A stretch of 55,828 nucleotides of DNA from Bacteroidaceae bacterium (GCA_017447625.1 JAFSNB010000020.1:1-55828); one strand, 5' to 3'; positions 41,626-50,977 are shown, numbered from the stretch's first letter. The notes: generated from the sequence alone by a model not told the origin. Translations and numbers: made by a program.

Positions 41626-43041
41626 AGTGTAGCTTTTCAGTTCAATGCTGCGTCCGATGATAGAACGCATCTCTGCGAGCGAACCCACGTAACCGGCGGC
41701 ACGCACCTGAACGAGTGCGTTGCCAAGTCCTGTGCCTTCCATAGGTCCGGCGATTACTGGCATCTGCAGGGTGTCGGCTGTGAACTGCATCAGGAACTCG
41801 TTGCGCGAGCCGCCGCCGATGACGTGCAGCCGTTGGATATCTACGGAAGCGATGCGCCGCAGGATGTCAATAATCTCTTTGTATCGGTTGGCCAAGCTGC
41901 GGAAGATTACGCGGACGTAGTCGGCGGGTGTGTCTGGCAGCGGCTGTCCTGTCTCTGTGAGATATTCGCGTATTGCGGCTGTCATGGATTCAGGATGGGC
42001 AAAACGCGGGTCGTCAGGGTTGATGAGGCTCTGGCATGTGGATGTGAGGCTGAGAGCGTTCAGCTCGTTCACGTCGGAGGGGATTGCGGCTGCGCTTTCC
42101 CATTCTTTTCGGCACTGCTCGAAAATCCACAGACCGGTGATGTTCTTCAGGAATCGTATGGTGCCGTCAAGACCGCCCTCGTTGGTGAAATTCTCCGAGA
42201 AACTCTCTTCATTGATTATCGGTTCGGGGCTCTCGATTCCGAGAAGACTCCATGTGCCGCAACTCAGATAAGCATAGTTGCCGTCTTCTGCAGGAACAGC
42301 AGCCACCGCAGAAGCGGTGTCGTGACTGCCTACTGCTACTACCGGTACGGCACCGAGGCCCGTGGCCTTCTGCACCTGCTCGCTGATGACTCCGATTCTA
42401 TCTCCGGGCTGCACCAGACGACCAAACCGGTCGCGGCTGAGACCAAGAGCCTGGAGCAAATCGGGGTCAAGGTCTCCGGTGCGCGGATTGAGCATCTGGG
42501 AAGTGGATGCGACTGTGTATTCGCAGACAGCTTCGCCAGTGAGCATATAAATGAGAGCATCAGGGATAAAGAGGATTTTAGCGGCGTTGGCCAGTGCCAC
42601 GCTGCCTTCGCGACGAATGGTGTCAAGGTGGAAGAGAGTGTTGAACGGCATAAACTGTATGCCAGTGCGCTCATAAACCTCCTTTTGCGATATACTGTCG
42701 GCAAAGAAACGCTCCATAGCCCCGTCGGTGTGCGGGTCGCGGTAGCAATAGGGGAGACCCAGCAGTTGTCCGTCGGCTCCGAAGTAAGCTACGTCGCAGC
42801 CCCAGGTGTCTATGCCGATGCTGGTGAGGCTTATGCCTTCGGCTGCAACTTTCTGCAGAGCGATGATGATTTCATTGTACAAGTGGGGAAGATTCCAGAA
42901 GATATGTCCTCCGAGAGGAATCTGCGGATTCTTGAAACGGGTAAATTCGCGCATGTCGATGCGCTCTCCGTCGAATGTAGCCAAGACGGTTCGACCGCTG
43001 GTTGCACCGAGGTCAACAGCGAGATAATGGGTTGTTTGCAT
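41617..43041 (-). CDS. rhaB: Rhamnulokinase
   Basis: 474 aa, FGGY kinase. N-terminal phosphate motif AVDLGATSGRTVLA; GIDTWGCDVAYFG; ATP-site motif YLSCGTWSLLGIE and HVIGGGSRNEFLMQF. It phosphorylates L-rhamnulose at O1. First gene of the rhaB-rhaA-transporter unit, read from the promoter at 43077. No regulator gene is adjacent. Confidence 0.95.
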   Translation of the reverse strand: MQTTHYLAVDLGATSGRTVLATFDGERIDMREFTRFKNPQIPLGGHIFWNLPHLYNEIIIALQKVAAEGISLTSIGIDTWGCDVAYFGADGQLLGLPYCYRDPHTDGAMERFFADSISQKEVYERTGIQFMPFNTLFHLDTIRREGSVALANAAKILFIPDALIYMLTGEAVCEYTVASTSQMLNPRTGDLDPDLLQALGLSRDRFGRLVQPGDRIGVISEQVQKATGLGAVPVVAVGSHDTASAVAAVPAEDGNYAYLSCGTWSLLGIESPEPIINEESFSENFTNEGGLDGTIRFLKNITGLWIFEQCRKEWESAAAIPSDVNELNALSLTSTCQSLINPDDPRFAHPESMTAAIREYLTETGQPLPDTPADYVRVIFRSLANRYKEIIDILRRIASVDIQRLHVIGGGSRNEFLMQFTADTLQMPVIAGPMEGTGLGNALVQVRAAGYVGSLAEMRSIIGRSIELKSYTNS

Positions 43042-43076
43042 AAGCCTTTTTGCGGTGTTTTTTATTACTCACCCCG

Positions 43077-43084
43077 CAAATGTA
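43077..43084 (-). promoter_or_regulatory. Bacteroidetes -7 promoter element TACATTTG of rhaB
   Basis: The minus strand reads GCCTACATTTGCGGGG, 36 bp upstream of rhaB; a TTTC lies 20 bp further upstream in the -33 position. Confidence 0.65.
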
Positions 43085-43123
43085 GGCAAAAAATGCGAAC
43101 TGAAGAAAGATTTGAATAAAAAT

Positions 43124-43158
43124 AATGGGGAAAGATGCAAAAAAGCTCTTTCCCCATT
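43124..43158 (-). terminator. Terminator of the export operon
   Basis: AATGGGGAAAGA and TCTTTCCCCATT form a perfect 12-bp stem around an 11-nt loop; on minus the stem is followed by ATTATTTTTATT. It lies just past the last permease gene. Confidence 0.8.
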
Positions 43159-43160
43159 GA

Positions 43161-44342
43161 TTATCCTAGTACTGTGCGGCCCACGGCACGCCTGATTTCC
43201 CACGTATAGATAAGACATGCAAGCAGGAAATAGAAACCAGCCTGATACCACATGGCCATCACCTCGTGGTGAATGTCGCCAAGCGTTGCTCCCATAGAGC
43301 CGGCGCGGATATATGCGTTGCACCCGAAGGTGGAGGGGAATATTGTTGCCACCCATTGCCATACTTCTGGTATAGCTGCGCCAGGCCAGCTCACTCCGGT
43401 TAGGAACAGCAACGGAACGCTCATGAACACGAAGAGCAGGATACAGTCTTCGCGTCTGAAGATGAATGTGGAGAAGCAGAAACCGAGGAAGATGCAGGCC
43501 AGAAGATATGGTACCATAAATCCGAAGAACACATCCCAGTGCATCAGCTGCGGCAATCCGAACCAATGCGTTACGACCACGCACATATAAACCGCCAGCA
43601 CTATGTAAAGGCAGAAATAGAGCAGGGCTTTGCCAAGAACAACGCTCACTACGTGCTTATAGTCTGAGTGCGGGGGAATTACGAGACCTCGGTTGCGCTC
43701 ACGCGTGCGGCCCATAGACATGCCGATTCCAAGGAAGAGGGTCTGCTGCAGGATGAGCATCAGGACAGGCGGAATCAGGAATGCAGAGAAGCCGCCTTGA
43801 GGGTTGTAGAGCTGCACATGCTCGAAGTCAATGGGCATTCGGGCCACTTTCTCCTCGCGGCGTGAGGTCGGACGGATATAGTTTCGTATCTTGATGTCGC
43901 GGTTCATGTCCTGCGCCACGTTAGTTACGCCGAGTAGCATCACCTTGTAGTAGAGCATGGATGTGAGGTCAGAAAAGACGCCAACCACCACCTGCTTGCC
44001 GTGAGCCAGGTCGCGGTCAAACGAACGCGGAATCTCTATGATGCCGCTGACTTCGCGCTTGCGCAGCAGTTCCTGGGCCTCTGCCATATTCATGGCATTG
44101 CCTGCAATTCGCACTTCAGGAGTCGAATCGACTTTGCGGATGAACTCGCGGCTGCGTGTGCTGTTGCATTGATCCACCACGCAGACAGGCAGGTTGTGCT
44201 GAGTTTCTGTCGTGTAGATGAAAGCATAGAGCAACGGATATGCCAGCGGCACAAGGATGATGAATATCATTATACCCTCGTCGCGTATGATATCGCGCAG
44301 CTCGTTATACCACACTTTGAATATATTGACAAACCAGGTCAT
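43161..44342 (-). CDS. ABC-2 type permease protein
   Basis: 393 aa. A membrane segment near residues 25-45 (MIFIILVPLAYPLLYAFIYT), a large periplasmic domain (to about 180), then five membrane helices with LTGVSWPGAAIPEVWQWVAT, the ABC-2 signature region. Same type as YhhJ/YbhR. Translationally coupled to the upstream permease by a 4-bp overlap. No ATPase domain is fused or adjacent. Confidence 0.88.
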   Translation of the reverse strand: MTWFVNIFKVWYNELRDIIRDEGIMIFIILVPLAYPLLYAFIYTTETQHNLPVCVVDQCNSTRSREFIRKVDSTPEVRIAGNAMNMAEAQELLRKREVSGIIEIPRSFDRDLAHGKQVVVGVFSDLTSMLYYKVMLLGVTNVAQDMNRDIKIRNYIRPTSRREEKVARMPIDFEHVQLYNPQGGFSAFLIPPVLMLILQQTLFLGIGMSMGRTRERNRGLVIPPHSDYKHVVSVVLGKALLYFCLYIVLAVYMCVVVTHWFGLPQLMHWDVFFGFMVPYLLACIFLGFCFSTFIFRREDCILLFVFMSVPLLFLTGVSWPGAAIPEVWQWVATIFPSTFGCNAYIRAGSMGATLGDIHHEVMAMWYQAGFYFLLACLIYTWEIRRAVGRTVLG

Positions 44343-45514
44343 GGTGCGTATTCTTTATTGATGAAACCATCTTTGAGGCGGGGCAGGAGCAGTACCGGAA
44401 GTATGCTGAAACCAATCAGAGCCGCGATGCTTGGCCACTCGTATAAAGCAGGATATCCGTTCAGGGCCTGTGCCTCGTATAACAGGAAATAGTGGTGCAG
44501 CGGGAACAGGTTTGCCATCCACTGCAGCGGCAGTTCCATGGCGCTGATGGGGAAAGAGAAGCCGGCCAGAGAGAAAGAGAGCACGCCCCATAGCGAGCAG
44601 GCACTCATGGCCATGCGCATCTCACCCACGAACAACTCATAGAAGAACAATCCGAGTCCCTGCGAGGCTATCACGGACAGGAACCCCCAGAGCATCATTC
44701 TCTCCATTCCGCATACACACGGGAAATCGAGATACATATAGAAGATTGCCTGGACAAACCACATCAGAAGGGTGTAGAGCAACGTCTGCGGCAATAACTT
44801 GCCCCAGACTGCCACTATTACGTTTCCGCCTGCTACATTCAACAGATCCTTCTGTCGTCCTCGCTTCCATTCTATTCCCATAGCATAGCTGGTGGAGAGC
44901 AGAATCAGGAGCATCAGAATTCCTGGAACAAGCAGGTTTGAAAGCACCACGGAGTAGTTGAGATACGGGTTGCCAAGCGGATGAGATTCGATGACTATAG
45001 GCTGCAGTATCGGCATTATGGCCCGCTCGTTTACACCTTTCGCCCTCAGCGTCTCCCTGGTGATAGCCAGACCAGCCAACTCGGACAGTTTGCGCATATC
45101 TTTCATCAGCAGGGATGCCGCCACGTAATAGGAGTCGTTGGTGTAAAACGATATCTTAGGCTGACGGCTGGTCAATGCCGCGTGAGTCGTTCCTCGCGGT
45201 ATGCGGAAGATGGCATATATCTCACCACGTTGCATGGCCTTGCGTGCCGAAGTGAAATCGCTATAGCGTTGTACGATATCCGTCTCCTGCATGGAGCCGA
45301 GGATACGGACAACAGCGCGCGACACATGAGTGTTGTCCTCATCAACCACAGCTGCAGGCAGTTTTGTCGGCAGCCCGCTATTCATCATCGATGTGAACAG
45401 CGTCAGGAAGAGGATTGGGGCAACAACCAGGCACACAAAGAATATCGGGCGTGAGAGAAACGCTCGCAACTCCCGTTCGCTGATGTTGATGATTCTTTTC
45501 AGGATGTCAAGCAT
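44339..45514 (-). CDS. ABC-2 type permease protein
   Basis: 391 aa, paralogue of the following gene with the same layout: first membrane helix about 22-42 (FFVCLVVAPILFLTLFTSMM), a periplasmic domain (DEDNTHVSRAVVRILGSM), then helices with FSLAGFSFPISAMELPLQWM. The two permeases likely form one heterodimeric channel for export of a drug-like or envelope molecule. It lies 7 bp after the HlyD-type gene. Confidence 0.88.
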   Translation of the reverse strand: MLDILKRIINISERELRAFLSRPIFFVCLVVAPILFLTLFTSMMNSGLPTKLPAAVVDEDNTHVSRAVVRILGSMQETDIVQRYSDFTSARKAMQRGEIYAIFRIPRGTTHAALTSRQPKISFYTNDSYYVAASLLMKDMRKLSELAGLAITRETLRAKGVNERAIMPILQPIVIESHPLGNPYLNYSVVLSNLLVPGILMLLILLSTSYAMGIEWKRGRQKDLLNVAGGNVIVAVWGKLLPQTLLYTLLMWFVQAIFYMYLDFPCVCGMERMMLWGFLSVIASQGLGLFFYELFVGEMRMAMSACSLWGVLSFSLAGFSFPISAMELPLQWMANLFPLHHYFLLYEAQALNGYPALYEWPSIAALIGFSILPVLLLPRLKDGFINKEYAP

Positions 45515-45521
45515 CTCTTAC

Positions 45522-46511
45522 TTATTTCTTTATGATAGCCGTCATGCCAGCAATTACATCCTTCACGTCGGATGTTTTGGCGGGACGGGCTTCTACCTCG
45601 AATGTCTTCAGGTCATATTGATCCAGAGCCTTCGTTGCCTTCCATGTGGAATAGCTGCCCATAACGGCGATGCGCGAGATCTTAACCTCGATGTCCTTGT
45701 CCAAAGCGGGGATATAGACACTGAGGTTCGAACCTACCTTCATTTCAGGCAGGTAGTCTTCGCGAATGTTGAAGATGAAGCGCACGTCTGTGTCCATAGC
45801 CACATTCATGATGGGAGCACCCGTGCCGACCAATTCTCCGATTTCAGGGAAGATCTCTGTTACGGTTCCGTCGGCTGTAGCCGTCAGCACGGTTTCAGCT
45901 ATATAGGACTTCACCTCCTGGATTGCACCCTTGGCGCGAGCCACCTGAGCCTGAGCAGCAGCCTTGTCCTCGTGGCGTGCACCCTCTTGTGCCATCTCAT
46001 ACTGGCTCTTGGCAGCCTTCTCGGTGGCTTCCATAGCCTGCAGCTGAGCCAGAGCCTCGTCGCGCTTCTGAGCAGCCACTACGCCTTCGTTATAGAGACG
46101 CTCCACACGTGCATAGGTCTTTTCGGCCACATCCAGACCGGCTTTTGCCTTCTGCCACAACTCGTAGGCGCCTTGAATCTCCTGTTGGCGAGCGCCGTTC
46201 TGAGCCTTCTGCTCTATAGCCTGAGCTGCGCTCTCGGCAGCCTTGGCCTGAGCCAGTTTTGCCTCCACCTCGGGGGCTTCGATGATTACCAGCGTGTCAC
46301 CGGCCTTCACCTTGTCGCCGGCCTGAACGCGGATTTCGCGGATACGTCCCGGTACCTTGGATGAGAGACGGTAGTCTGTGGTCTCGGCCTCGCCTTGGAG
46401 CACTTCCTCGGGCTTAGGCATAAATTTACCAACAATAATGATGAGCGCAAGTACAACCAAAATCACCAAAGCGATGATGAGCATGTTGTTCACTCTTGAT
46501 TTCTTAGCCAT
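45522..46511 (-). CDS. HlyD/EmrA-type periplasmic adaptor
   Basis: 329 aa. Membrane anchor about 9-29 (NMLIIALVILVVLALIIIVG), lipoyl half-motif VPGRIREIRVQAGDKVKAGD, an Ala/Glu-rich coiled coil (about 80-195), the second lipoyl half TADGTVTEIFPEIGELVGTG, and a beta-barrel. It bridges the inner-membrane permeases to the TolC-type channel encoded upstream. The YbhG-like order TolC, adaptor, permease, permease is common in Bacteroidetes. Confidence 0.92.
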   Translation of the reverse strand: MAKKSRVNNMLIIALVILVVLALIIIVGKFMPKPEEVLQGEAETTDYRLSSKVPGRIREIRVQAGDKVKAGDTLVIIEAPEVEAKLAQAKAAESAAQAIEQKAQNGARQQEIQGAYELWQKAKAGLDVAEKTYARVERLYNEGVVAAQKRDEALAQLQAMEATEKAAKSQYEMAQEGARHEDKAAAQAQVARAKGAIQEVKSYIAETVLTATADGTVTEIFPEIGELVGTGAPIMNVAMDTDVRFIFNIREDYLPEMKVGSNLSVYIPALDKDIEVKISRIAVMGSYSTWKATKALDQYDLKTFEVEARPAKTSDVKDVIAGMTAIIKK

Positions 46512-46779
46512 AATATATATAAGAGTTTAAGAAGTTTAATGGTTTAAGGGCTGGCGCGATGCTTTGTTTTTCTGAACACGAATCTGACGAATCGGACGAA
46601 TAAGGCTGGCGCGATGTTTAATCCGTTTAATCCGCGTAATCCGTTGTTTGAGAAATAATTCGTTTAATTCGTAAGATTACTGCGTTCCTCGTGGGTCTGC
46701 GACAAATCTCGTGTTCGTTTAAATGTTAGCGTCCTGCCAATTATGAATTCTTAATTATGCATTATGCATTATGAATTAA
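46512..46779. repeat. Repeat-filled gap between tolC-like and hlyD-like genes
   Basis: No gene is seen. GGCTGGCGCGATG occurs twice (about 46550 and 46605); GTTTAATCCGTTTAATCCGC and CGTAATCCG units follow, with related TTCGTTTAATTCGTAA; the end (46740-46775) is the AATTCATAATTC/GCATTATG family. Three simple-repeat types are thus stacked within one operon. Confidence 0.65.
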
Positions 46780-48333
46780 TTATCGAACTCTTCCCAGAGC
46801 TTTGCGCAGGTAGAGGTCTGCCAGCGTCCAGTCTATCTGTGCCTGAATGCGAGTACTCTTGGCCAAGAGCCAGCCCGTCTGGGCTTCCAGAACGTTGGAG
46901 ACGGGGATAACACCCTCTGTCATACCAAGATTTGCTATGCGCAGATTCTCGTCTGCCTGCTGCTGACTGCGGATGGCGGCAGCGAGACGCTGGCTGGCTT
47001 CCTGCACCTTCTGGCGGTTCTGGTTCACCTGAAGCTCTACCTTCTCGCGAACCTCCTCTACATCTACGTGGGCAATGGCAGCTTCGGCCTTTGCCTGACG
47101 AACCTTATAGAGGCGTTCACCCCAAGTGACTACGGGAACTTTCAGCACCACGCCGACATTCCACATACCGCTGAACTTCTTGCTGAAACCGTTGTAGAGG
47201 TTCGGGCTTGTGGCAGAATAGCCGGCTGTCAGGGCCAGGTTCGGAAGGAACTCCGAGCGTGCCACCTTCACCTGCTCGTCCTTGACATTTGCTGCAAGGG
47301 TCAGGGCCTGCAACTCCGGGCGTGCTGTCCAAGCTTCTGCCACGTTGGCATCTATAGCGGTTGGCATAGGCCACTCGTCGAGATCTTCGTCAGCCAGACG
47401 GAATTCAGAGTCCAAAGGCAGACCGCACAACTGGCAAAGAGCCATGCGTGACAGGGCTAAGCCGTTCTCCACCTGAATCAGAGTCACTTCGGCCTCGTTC
47501 ACCTTGACCTTTACTGACAGGCCGTCAGCCTTTGTTGCCAGACCTTCAGCCACAAGCTTATCCACATCTCCGTCCAGCTTACGGACAGTTTCCAGATAGC
47601 TCTTGGCCAGTTCCTTCTTGCTCTCCAGACCAACGATGCGCCAATATGCCTCATCGACTTCCACTATTGTCTCTTGCTGTTTCAGGTCTTGTTTGTTGGC
47701 AGCAATCTTCTCGGCATACTTCGTGATTTTGTCGTAGGCACGTATCTTGCCGCCCATATAAAGAGGCTGGGTTAGCATCACAGTCAGGCCGTACAAGTTT
47801 CGTGTGTCTGTATTGAAGGCATCTACAATTCCTTGTCCCACAGCGTTGAGCGACCCTGCCATTGTGGTCCCGAAGGCACTTACCATCGAGTTCACAAGAG
47901 CGTCCTTGTTCGCAATCAGCTGTTGCATTGCCGGGCTGCTGGCCACCATAGCGCCGATCACGGGGTCTGTCATCAGTCCAGTGATGAGCGGGTTCTGCGA
48001 GAGCGAGGCCTGCATCTGTCCCACTGTTCCTTGCATCTGGGTGGCCATCGTGGTTCCCATGTTGGAAAAATTAGCCTTCTGCTCATCGCTGAGCAAGGAA
48101 ATCTTGCGGCTGGTAAACATATAACCGCCTACAGCGTCAAGGCGCGGAAAATAATGGCTTGTTGCAGCCTTGTGCTGCCAATGGGCAGCCTCCTTGTCAA
48201 ATTCTCCCATACGCAATGCCTTGTTGTTGCGCAGGGCCAGTGCCCGGCAACTGTCCAGAGTCAGTATCTGCTGAGCCCCGGCTGTCATTGCGAGCAACCA
48301 CATTAAAGATGCTGTTAAAAGCTTAAATCTCAT
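46780..48333 (-). CDS. TolC-family outer membrane efflux protein
   Basis: 517 aa from ATG 48333 (MRFKLLTASLMWLLAMTAGA then QQ). An upstream in-frame extension lacks a leader and is rejected. Two outer-membrane-efflux repeats: LTLDSCRALALRNNKALRMG, PLYMGGKIRAYDKITKYAEK, RSEFLPNLALTAGYSA, EVREKVELQVNQNRQKVQEA. A Met/Gln/Ser-rich insert (about 75-160, NMGTTMATQMQGTVGQMQAS) lengthens the first half. Outer-membrane exit duct of the export system. Confidence 0.92.
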   Translation of the reverse strand: MRFKLLTASLMWLLAMTAGAQQILTLDSCRALALRNNKALRMGEFDKEAAHWQHKAATSHYFPRLDAVGGYMFTSRKISLLSDEQKANFSNMGTTMATQMQGTVGQMQASLSQNPLITGLMTDPVIGAMVASSPAMQQLIANKDALVNSMVSAFGTTMAGSLNAVGQGIVDAFNTDTRNLYGLTVMLTQPLYMGGKIRAYDKITKYAEKIAANKQDLKQQETIVEVDEAYWRIVGLESKKELAKSYLETVRKLDGDVDKLVAEGLATKADGLSVKVKVNEAEVTLIQVENGLALSRMALCQLCGLPLDSEFRLADEDLDEWPMPTAIDANVAEAWTARPELQALTLAANVKDEQVKVARSEFLPNLALTAGYSATSPNLYNGFSKKFSGMWNVGVVLKVPVVTWGERLYKVRQAKAEAAIAHVDVEEVREKVELQVNQNRQKVQEASQRLAAAIRSQQQADENLRIANLGMTEGVIPVSNVLEAQTGWLLAKSTRIQAQIDWTLADLYLRKALGRVR

Positions 48334-48379
48334 ATTATACATTAATAATATATATAGGGTATTTCCAGTTTTGCGGCTG

Positions 48380-48387
48380 CAAAGGTC
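48380..48387 (-). promoter_or_regulatory. Promoter-like GACCTTTG before the export operon
   Basis: The minus strand reads CCCGACCTTTGCAGCCGC, one base off TAnnTTTG in the TA pair, 47 bp before the tolC-type gene. The surrounding TTTGCAGCCGCAAAAC also appears at slyD. Confidence 0.5.
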
Positions 48388-48412
48388 GGGATTTCTTGCC
48401 ATATATACAATA

Positions 48413-48441
48413 CAAAACGACCAATAATATTGGCCGTTTTG
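48413..48441 (-). terminator. Terminator-like hairpin after hisS
   Basis: CAAAACGACCAATA and TATTGGCCGTTTTG are complementary with one mismatch across 29 bp; on minus it is followed by TATTGTATAT. It lies between the hisS stop and the next promoter. Confidence 0.6.
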
Positions 48442-48459
48442 TTCAATTAATTGGATTTT

Positions 48460-49812
48460 TTAACAAAGATTGGTTAATTCGTTCGGTTTAACCGTTCTTT
48501 GTTCTCCGGTTTTCATGTCTTTCAGGGTGAATGTGCCAGCTGCAATTTCGCTTTCGCCAGCCAGGGCCACGTAGGGGATTTGGCGGGCGTTGGCATATTG
48601 CATCTGCTTCTTCATCTTGGCGGCATCGGGATAGATCTCAGCCCGGATTCCTGCCTGGCGCACAGCGGCCAGAGCCTTCATAGCGTAGGCAGCCTCGGCC
48701 TCTCCGAAATTCACGAAGAGCAGCTGTGTGGCTGTCGTGATAGCCTGCGGATAGGCATCCAACTGGTTCAGAACGTCGAAGATGCGGTCTATGCCGAACG
48801 AGATACCGACACCCGATATTCCTGGCATACCGAAGATGCCCGTGAGGTTATCGTAGCGTCCGCCGCCCGTGATGCTGCCAATCTGCACATCCAAGGCCTT
48901 TACCTCGAAGATGGCTCCTGTATAGTAGTTCAGTCCGCGTGCCAGAGTGAGGTCCAGTTCTACGCAGTTGCGCATATTCAGACCTTTCAGCGTGTTCAGG
49001 ATAAAGCGCGTCTCTTCCACACCCTTGCACCCGGTTTCGCTGCTGCCGAGCACGCCAGCTATCGTAGCCAGTTTCTCCTCGTTCGTGCCTTCCAGAGCTA
49101 TGATGGGTTGCAGGGCTGCAATCTGCTCCTCGGTGAGGCCGTCCTCGCGCAGCTCGGCGTTTACGTTGTCTAAGCCGATTTTATCCAGTTTGTCAATGGC
49201 CACCGTGATATCCACGATCTTATCCGCTGCGCCGATTACCTCCGAGATGCCGGTGAGAATCTTGCGGTTGTTTATTTTGATGCAAACACGCACACCGAAG
49301 CGGCTGAACACTTCATCCACAATCTGCATCAGCTCAACCTCGTTCAGCAGGGAGTCGGAACCCACCACGTCGCCGTCGAACTGGAAGAACTCGCGGTAAC
49401 GACCCTTCTGCGGGCGGTCGGCACGCCACACGGGCTGCACCTGGAAACGGCGGAAAGGCAGTTGCAGTTCCTCGCGGTGCTGCACCACATATCGTGCGAA
49501 CGGCACGGTGAGGTCGTAGCGAAGTCCCTTCTCGCACAACTGTGCAGCGAGATGTCCGAGCGACGTTTCCTGCAGATTACCGGTGTCGATTCCTTTCATG
49601 AAATCACCGCTATTGAGAATCTTGAAGAGCAGCTTGTCGCCCTCTTCGCCGTATTTGCCCATCAGCGTGGAGAGATTCTCCATCGCCGGAGTCTCAATCT
49701 GCTGGAATCCGTAGAGCATATAGACGCTGCGGATAGTGTCGAGAATATAGTTGCGGCGAGCCATTTCTGCAGGCCCGAAGTCGCGTGTACCCTTAGGAAT
49801 ACTAGGTTTCAT
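48460..49812 (-). CDS. hisS: Histidine-tRNA ligase
   Basis: 450 aa. Class II aminoacyl-tRNA synthetase: motif 1 around [20 protein letters not shown] and ETPAMENL, motif 2 [20 protein letters not shown], histidine motif [16 protein letters not shown], motif 3 [13 protein letters not shown] and [15 protein letters not shown]. The anticodon-binding domain is about 355-450. Essential gene, here transcribed alone from the promoter at 49837. Confidence 0.96.
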   Translation of the reverse strand: MKPSIPKGTRDFGPAEMARRNYILDTIRSVYMLYGFQQIETPAMENLSTLMGKYGEEGDKLLFKILNSGDFMKGIDTGNLQETSLGHLAAQLCEKGLRYDLTVPFARYVVQHREELQLPFRRFQVQPVWRADRPQKGRYREFFQFDGDVVGSDSLLNEVELMQIVDEVFSRFGVRVCIKINNRKILTGISEVIGAADKIVDITVAIDKLDKIGLDNVNAELREDGLTEEQIAALQPIIALEGTNEEKLATIAGVLGSSETGCKGVEETRFILNTLKGLNMRNCVELDLTLARGLNYYTGAIFEVKALDVQIGSITGGGRYDNLTGIFGMPGISGVGISFGIDRIFDVLNQLDAYPQAITTATQLLFVNFGEAEAAYAMKALAAVRQAGIRAEIYPDAAKMKKQMQYANARQIPYVALAGESEIAAGTFTLKDMKTGEQRTVKPNELTNLC

Positions 49813-49836
49813 GTCTAATAATTATTAATTGCGGTG

Positions 49837-49885
49837 CAAAAGTAGTGATAATTGGGCAGACTTTCGCCATTTTTGCATACTTTTG
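49837..49885. promoter_or_regulatory. Mirror-image divergent promoters of hisS and the dehydrogenase
   Basis: Minus TACTTTTG (49837-49844) and plus TACTTTTG (49878-49885) each match TAnnTTTG. The identity extends to GGTGCAAAAGTA / TACTTTTGCACC, a perfect 12-bp inverted repeat with a 33-bp spacer. Each lies about 24 bp from its start codon. Confidence 0.7.
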
Positions 49886-49909
49886 CACCACAATCGCTAT
49901 TATTCTCTT

Positions 49910-50872
49910 ATGAAAGTCGTAATTCTCGACGGATTTTCCGTCACTCAGAGTGATCTCACTTGGGAACCGCTGTCAAATGCAGCCGGGTTGCAGAAGCCGG
50001 TAGAACTTACTGTTTATCCGCGCACACGGGCGGACGAAACCATCGGTCGAATCGCCGGTGCCGAGGCCGTACTGACCAATAAAGTCCTGATTACCGATGA
50101 AATTATGGCCGCATCGCCCGCCCTGCGGTATATCGGTGTGCTTGCCACAGGCTATAACGTGGTGGATGTCGAGGCCGCCCACAGACGTGGAATCGTAGTA
50201 ACCAATATCCCGGCCTACAGCACAGATTCTGTGGCGCAGCTGGTATTTGCCCATCTGCTTAATGTGACCAATAGCGTGGCTCATTATGCCGAGCGGCGTT
50301 CCGAGTGGCCCTCATCGCCCGATTTCTGCTGGATAGACACTCAGCTCACGGAACTTGCAGGCAAGACCCTTGCCATCCGTGGGCTTGGGAACATCGGCAC
50401 CAAGGTGGCACGCATAGCGGCCGCTTTCGGGATGCGTGTCCTCGCTGTGACCAGCCGCGAGCCGGAGGCTTTGCCCGTCGGAGTGGAGAAAGCGACTTGG
50501 GAGACGGCCCTTGCTGAGGCGGACGTGCTTTCGCTCCATTGTCCGCTGACGCCATCAACCCGCGAGATAATCAATGCAGAAGCCCTCGCCCGTATGCGCT
50601 CTTCGGCAATACTGATAAACACGGGGCGCGGCCCGCTTGTCAACGAGGCTGATGTGGCAGAAGCCCTCCGCTCTGGCCGTCTGGCCGCCTACTGCGCCGA
50701 CGTTCTCTCCACAGAGCCACCAGCCGCAGACAACCCGCTGCTGTCTGCCCCCCGTTGCTTCCTGACTCCGCATATAGCGTGGGCCACGCGCGAAGCCCGT
50801 CAGCGTCTGCTTTCCATTGCCGTTGACAACCTCATCGCTTACGCCGCCGGACATCCACAGAATACCGTTTGA
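49910..50872 (+). CDS. D-2-hydroxyacid dehydrogenase (glycerate dehydrogenase/hydroxypyruvate reductase type)
   Basis: 320 aa from ATG 49910. NAD-binding motif GLGNIGTKVARIAAAFGMRV (about 150-170), catalytic Arg in INTGRGPLVNE, Glu in LSTEPP and His in LTPHIAWATREAR. It resembles HprA-type enzymes that reduce hydroxypyruvate or glyoxylate; phosphoglycerate dehydrogenase is less likely because there is no C-terminal ACT domain. Confidence 0.9.
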   Translation: MKVVILDGFSVTQSDLTWEPLSNAAGLQKPVELTVYPRTRADETIGRIAGAEAVLTNKVLITDEIMAASPALRYIGVLATGYNVVDVEAAHRRGIVVTNIPAYSTDSVAQLVFAHLLNVTNSVAHYAERRSEWPSSPDFCWIDTQLTELAGKTLAIRGLGNIGTKVARIAAAFGMRVLAVTSREPEALPVGVEKATWETALAEADVLSLHCPLTPSTREIINAEALARMRSSAILINTGRGPLVNEADVAEALRSGRLAAYCADVLSTEPPAADNPLLSAPRCFLTPHIAWATREARQRLLSIAVDNLIAYAAGHPQNTV

Positions 50873-50876
50873 AAAG

Positions 50877-50950
50877 TCCTTTTAACTTCCAAGAGAGCGA
50901 AGCGAACGATAAATCCTTTTAACTTCCAAGCGAAGCGATAACTTCCAAAA
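50877..50950. repeat. TCCTTTTAACTTCCAAG direct repeat
   Basis: The 17-mer TCCTTTTAACTTCCAAG occurs at 50877-50893 and 50914-50930, each followed by GCGAAGCGA-type sequence, with a partial third copy AACTTCCAAA. It begins 5 bp after the dehydrogenase stop. Confidence 0.65.
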
Positions 50951-50977
50951 CTAAAATTATTAATAAATTCTGTTGTT

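Noticed and set aside
41824-43119. 431-codon plus-strand open frame opposite rhaB
   Set aside because: It mirrors rhaB codons and overlaps the rhaB promoter; no family features.
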